In this document: piece after piece, positions 5,931 to 8,331 of the stretch | Layout of the letters: every line of letters begins with the position of its first letter | Numbering within the stretch: position 1 is the first letter of the stretch | Position numbers and translations under genes: made by a program | The notes under the pieces: generated by a model | What the model was told of the DNA's origin: nothing | Databases searched by the model: none | Seen by the model: only the letters and a program-made list of their open reading frames with translations | NCBI GenBank assembly: GCA_036278935.1 | Contig: DASUKA010000075.1 | Location: forward strand, 1-8,331 | Length of the DNA stretch: 8,331 bases | Direction of reading: 5' to 3' | Source of the DNA: DASSNR01 sp036278935 | Lineage (GTDB): Bacteria; Gemmatimonadota; Gemmatimonadetes; Gemmatimonadales; Gemmatimonadaceae

Positions 5931-6839
5931 ATGACCGAACCCGCGCGCCGAATCCGCGACCGTGGGCACCCCGCCGCCGCTCCCCACGACGGCGCGCCGG
6001 CCATCCAGATTCGGCGCCTTCACTCGCGCGAGGACTTCGCCGCCTGCGTCGCCCTCCAGCACGAAACCTGGGGCGAGCGCTTCAGTGAACGCGTCCCCGC
6101 CGCCATTCTCAAGGTGTCCCAACGCCTCGGCGGCATTACCGCCGGCGCGTTCGATGCGAGCGGGCAGCTCGCCGGATTCGTTTTCGGTATGACCGGCATC
6201 GAGGCCGGTCAGCTCGTCCATTGGTCCGACATGCTCGCCGTGCGTCCCGAGCTCCGCGACCATGGCATCGGACGGCGCCTCAAGGAGTTCCAGCGCGATG
6301 CCCTCCGGACGCTCGGCGTCACGCGCATCTACTGGACATTCGATCCGCTCGTCGCCCGTAACGCACACCTCAACATCAATCGGCTCGGCGTTGAGATCAC
6401 CGAATACGCGGCCGACATGTACGGCTCCGAGACCGACAGCGCGCTGCACCGCGGGCTCGGGACCGACCGCTTCATCGCCGCCTGGGCAATTACCGATGCA
6501 CGTCCCGGCCAGTCGCTCGCGCGCGCCTCGGCGCGTGTCGCGCGTTCGGCGCGCGCGGCACTCGTGGTGAACCCCGCCGGCCGCGATGCGGCGCCCGCCA
6601 CCCCCGATCTCGATGCCCTTCTGGCGCACGACACCGTGCGCGTCGAGATCCCCCTCGATATCACACGCGTTCAGGCGATGTCGATTCCGCTCGCCGGCCA
6701 GTGGCGTGTCGTCACACGCGCAGCCTTCCAGTGCGCGCTCGAGCACGGCTATCGCGTGGCCGGCTTCTATCGCGATGCCGGCGCGCGGCGCGCCTTCTAC
6801 ATCGTATCGCGCACCCTGCCGAGCGCCGGCACTCCGTGA
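5931..6839 (+). CDS. COG3375-type GNAT acyltransferase, probable D-amino acid N-succinyltransferase
   Basis: This is a cytoplasmic GNAT-superfamily protein of 302 residues. The acyl-CoA-binding motif is RDHGIGRRLK (109-118), after SDMLAVRPEL. The WTFDPLVARNAHLNINRLGV (135-154) block, the YAADMYG (159-165) stretch and GTDRFIAAW (177-185) are, from memory, typical of the COG3375 group. The C-terminal part, from about 235, is also conserved in that group (RVEIPLDI, later EHGYRVAGFYRD). In Geobacillus kaustophilus a GNAT enzyme encoded beside NSAR and an M20 hydrolase is reported to succinylate D-amino acids with succinyl-CoA; the same trio here suggests that role. The stop overlaps the next gene's GTG by GTGA. 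ATG at 5931 has no Shine-Dalgarno. A GTG at 5868 would add 21 Pro-rich residues and lies closer to the -10-like TATACT. The acyl donor and substrate cannot be read from sequence. Confidence 0.87.
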   Translation: MTEPARRIRDRGHPAAAPHDGAPAIQIRRLHSREDFAACVALQHETWGERFSERVPAAILKVSQRLGGITAGAFDASGQLAGFVFGMTGIEAGQLVHWSDMLAVRPELRDHGIGRRLKEFQRDALRTLGVTRIYWTFDPLVARNAHLNINRLGVEITEYAADMYGSETDSALHRGLGTDRFIAAWAITDARPGQSLARASARVARSARAALVVNPAGRDAAPATPDLDALLAHDTVRVEIPLDITRVQAMSIPLAGQWRVVTRAAFQCALEHGYRVAGFYRDAGARRAFYIVSRTLPSAGTP

Positions 6840-7963
6840 CGCTCCGCATCACGCGCATCGCCCTGCGCGAAATCCGCCTCCCGCTCAAGGAGCCCTTCCG
6901 CATCTCGTCGGGGGTGGTAGCCGAGCGGCGCATCTGCCTGCTCGAGCTCGCGAGCGATAGCGGGCTCGTCGCCTGGTCGGAGTGCGTGGCCGGCGAGCAG
7001 CCGAACTACAGCGAGGAGACGATCGACACCGCGTGGTTGGCCATTCGCGAGTGGATCGCGCCGCGCGTGTTGGGTGCGGCGCTCGACGAGCCGGGCGCCA
7101 CGCACACGCTGCTCTCGCGCGACTTCCGTGGTCATCGCATGGCAAAGGCGGCGGTGGAGATGGGCGGATGGGAGCTCACTGCCCAACAGCGCGGCGTCCC
7201 GCTTGCCACCCTCCTTGGCGGGACGCGTGAGCGCATCGCCACCGGCATCTCGCTGGGTATTCAGAAGGATCCGTGCGCGCTGGTCGACCGCGCGCGTGCG
7301 GCACTGCAGCACGGCTACCGGAAGATCAAGATGAAGATCGCTCCGGGCGCCGACGTGGCCTACATCGGCGCCGTGCGCGAAGCATTGGGTCCTGAGGCTC
7401 CGCTCATGGCCGATGCGAACTCGGCCTACACGCTCGAGAACGCGGAGCCGCTCCGAGCGCTCGACGCGTTCGATCTGGTGATGATCGAGCAGCCGCTGGA
7501 GCGCGACGATCTCGTGCGCCACGCTGCGCTGCAGCGCCAGCTCCGCACGCCGATCTGTCTGGATGAATCCATCGTCAGCGTGAGCCGTGCGGAGGACATG
7601 ATCACGCTCGGCAGCGGACGGATCATCAACATCAAGCCGGGGCGCGTGGGCGGCTACGCGGCCTCCATCGCGATCCACGACTGCTGCCAGCGCGCCGGCG
7701 TCCCGGTGTGGTGCGGCGGGATGCTTGAGAGTGGAGTGGGGCGCGCGTACAACGTGGCGCTCGCGTCGCTGCCGAACTTCACACTGCCGGGCGACCTGAG
7801 CCCGAGCGCGCGCTACTGGGCGCAGGACATCGTGACGCCGGAGTGGACGATGGATGCGGAGGGGATGGTGCACGTGCCGCGCGAGCGAGCGGGGATGGGG
7901 GTGACAGTGGACGTCGACCGGGTGGAGAATCTGACGGTGCGGCGGGAGGAGCTGCGCGCGTGA
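6836..7963 (+). CDS. enolase-superfamily N-succinylamino acid racemase / o-succinylbenzoate synthase
   Basis: This 375-residue protein belongs to the muconate-cycloisomerase subgroup of the enolase superfamily. NSAR racemises N-succinyl (N-acyl) amino acids by 1,1-proton transfer; OSBS (MenC) makes o-succinylbenzoate for menaquinone, and many members do both. All active-site elements are visible. The KxK base pair is K165-M-K167. The Mg2+ ligands are D193 (MADANS), E218 (MIEQP) and D243 (CLDES). The second base is K267 (NIKPGRVGG). CGGMLESGVGRA (293-304) is typical of NSAR/OSBS rather than dipeptide epimerases. Spacing matches the Amycolatopsis NSAR residues (161/163, 189, 214, 239, 263) with a constant offset of four. 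The GTG start at 6836 overlaps the GNAT stop as GTGA, implying translational coupling. The reading frame is open farther upstream, but that part runs inside the GNAT gene. The GNAT and M20 neighbours favour NSAR, while a MenC role is not excluded. Confidence 0.93.
   Translation: MTLRITRIALREIRLPLKEPFRISSGVVAERRICLLELASDSGLVAWSECVAGEQPNYSEETIDTAWLAIREWIAPRVLGAALDEPGATHTLLSRDFRGHRMAKAAVEMGGWELTAQQRGVPLATLLGGTRERIATGISLGIQKDPCALVDRARAALQHGYRKIKMKIAPGADVAYIGAVREALGPEAPLMADANSAYTLENAEPLRALDAFDLVMIEQPLERDDLVRHAALQRQLRTPICLDESIVSVSRAEDMITLGSGRIINIKPGRVGGYAASIAIHDCCQRAGVPVWCGGMLESGVGRAYNVALASLPNFTLPGDLSPSARYWAQDIVTPEWTMDAEGMVHVPRERAGMGVTVDVDRVENLTVRREELRA
7944..7951 (+). promoter_or_regulatory. strong ribosome binding site for the M20 gene
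   Basis: GGGAGGAG lies inside the end of the racemase gene, 8 bases before the GTG at 7960. It is the best Shine-Dalgarno in the window and fixes the GTG that overlaps the racemase stop. Confidence 0.7.
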
Positions 7964-8331
7964 GCCAGGACGTGGAAGGACTGGCACCGCTGCCCGCCGC
8001 GGTCGACACACTCTTCGCGCCCGCGCTGCGGCGAGAGCTCGTGGCGTTGCGCCAGGAGCTGCACGCGCATCCGGAGCTGTCGCACCAGGAAACCCGCACC
8101 GCCGACCGGCTGTACGCGGCGCTCGCCGAGCTCGAGCCCGCGCAACTCGAGCGCGTGGCGGACACCGGGATCATCGCGCGCATCCGCGGACGCGATCCGG
8201 TGCTGCCTCTGGTGGCCCTGCGTGGCGATATCGACGCGCTCCCCATTCAGGAGGAGACCGGCCTTCCCTTCGCCTCCGAGCGCGCCGGCGTGATGCATGC
8301 TTGCGGGCACGACGTGCACGCGACGTGGGCG
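7960..8331 (+). CDS. M20-family amidohydrolase, probable N-succinyl-L-amino acid desuccinylase (5' part)
   Basis: This is a zinc- or other metal-dependent hydrolase of the M20D/hippurate hydrolase type, removing an N-acyl group from an L-amino acid. Only the first 124 residues are present; the frame is open to the last base. LRQELHAHPELSHQE (30-44) is the family's N-terminal signature. ALRGDIDALPIQEETGLPF (86-104) contains the conserved catalytic-side Asp, and GVMHACGHDVH (110-120) carries the metal ligands C115 and H117. The rest of the metal site and the dimerisation domain lie beyond the window. The GTG start overlaps the racemase TGA as GTGA and is preceded by a strong Shine-Dalgarno. In the NSAR pathway this position is filled by an L-specific desuccinylase, which makes D-to-L conversion irreversible; that substrate is inferred from context. 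Other M20D members act on hippurate, indole-acetyl-amino acids or peptidoglycan-derived amides. Confidence 0.9.
   Translation, partial: MSQDVEGLAPLPAAVDTLFAPALRRELVALRQELHAHPELSHQETRTADRLYAALAELEPAQLERVADTGIIARIRGRDPVLPLVALRGDIDALPIQEETGLPFASERAGVMHACGHDVHATWA

Noticed and set aside
5523..6746. A 407-residue minus-strand open frame opposite the GNAT gene
   Set aside because: Most of it is antisense to the conserved GNAT. Only its last 93 codons, outside that gene, were kept as a low-confidence small ORF.
6701..6835. An upstream extension of the racemase frame (start at 6701)
   Set aside because: These 45 codons lie inside the conserved end of the GNAT gene, and known family members begin near the GTG at 6836, which forms a GTGA overlap.
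6797..8011. A 404-residue minus-strand open frame opposite the racemase gene
   Set aside because: It is Arg/His-rich antisense of a gene with a complete enolase-superfamily active site.

Overview
The window is a high-GC bacterial segment with strongly G/C-ending codons, tightly packed genes and two GTGA stop/start overlaps. The gene types fit a free-living, peptide- and glucan-using bacterium: an exported N-acyl-D-amino-acid deacylase-like protein, a COG3375-type GNAT and an NSAR/OSBS-type enolase. The style is reminiscent of Gemmatimonadota, but no marker gene is present, so the phylum is an inference only.

Layout. Bases 1-138 hold the apparent 3' end of a plus-strand gene of unknown function. 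A convergent gap (139-333) follows. Three genes then lie on the minus strand, listed right to left: an amidohydrolase of the D-aminoacylase family with a signal peptide (5393-3672), a GntR/FCD transcription regulator (3422-2661), and the 4-alpha-glucanotransferase malQ (2586-334). A 537-bp divergent region (5394-5930) carries a striking 18-bp inverted repeat built from two GTATAC boxes, and possibly one small minus-strand ORF (5804-5523). To the right, three plus-strand genes are joined by GTGA overlaps: a COG3375-type GNAT acyltransferase (5931-6839), an enolase-superfamily N-succinylamino acid racemase/o-succinylbenzoate synthase (6836-7963), and an M20 amidohydrolase cut off by the window end (7960-8331).

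How the genes work together. The plus-strand trio has the composition of the known D-to-L amino acid conversion pathway. In it a GNAT enzyme N-succinylates a D-amino acid, NSAR racemises the N-succinyl compound, and an M20 enzyme desuccinylates the L-form. The divergent exported D-aminoacylase-like enzyme could release D-amino acids from N-acyl-D-amino acids or peptides outside the cytoplasm. The FCD regulator next to it is a good candidate for sensing an acid or amino-acid ligand and controlling both arms. Two palindromes, one over the regulator's own putative promoter and one in the divergent region, are candidate operators. malQ (maltodextrin/glycogen metabolism) is probably an unrelated neighbour.

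The most unusual points are that the D-aminoacylase homologue has Q-A-Q where the family's metal-binding HxH motif should be and also lacks the usual metal-ligand cysteine, and that this exported homologue sits beside a complete-looking D-to-L salvage operon. No RNA genes, insertion sequences, CRISPR arrays or phage genes were seen.
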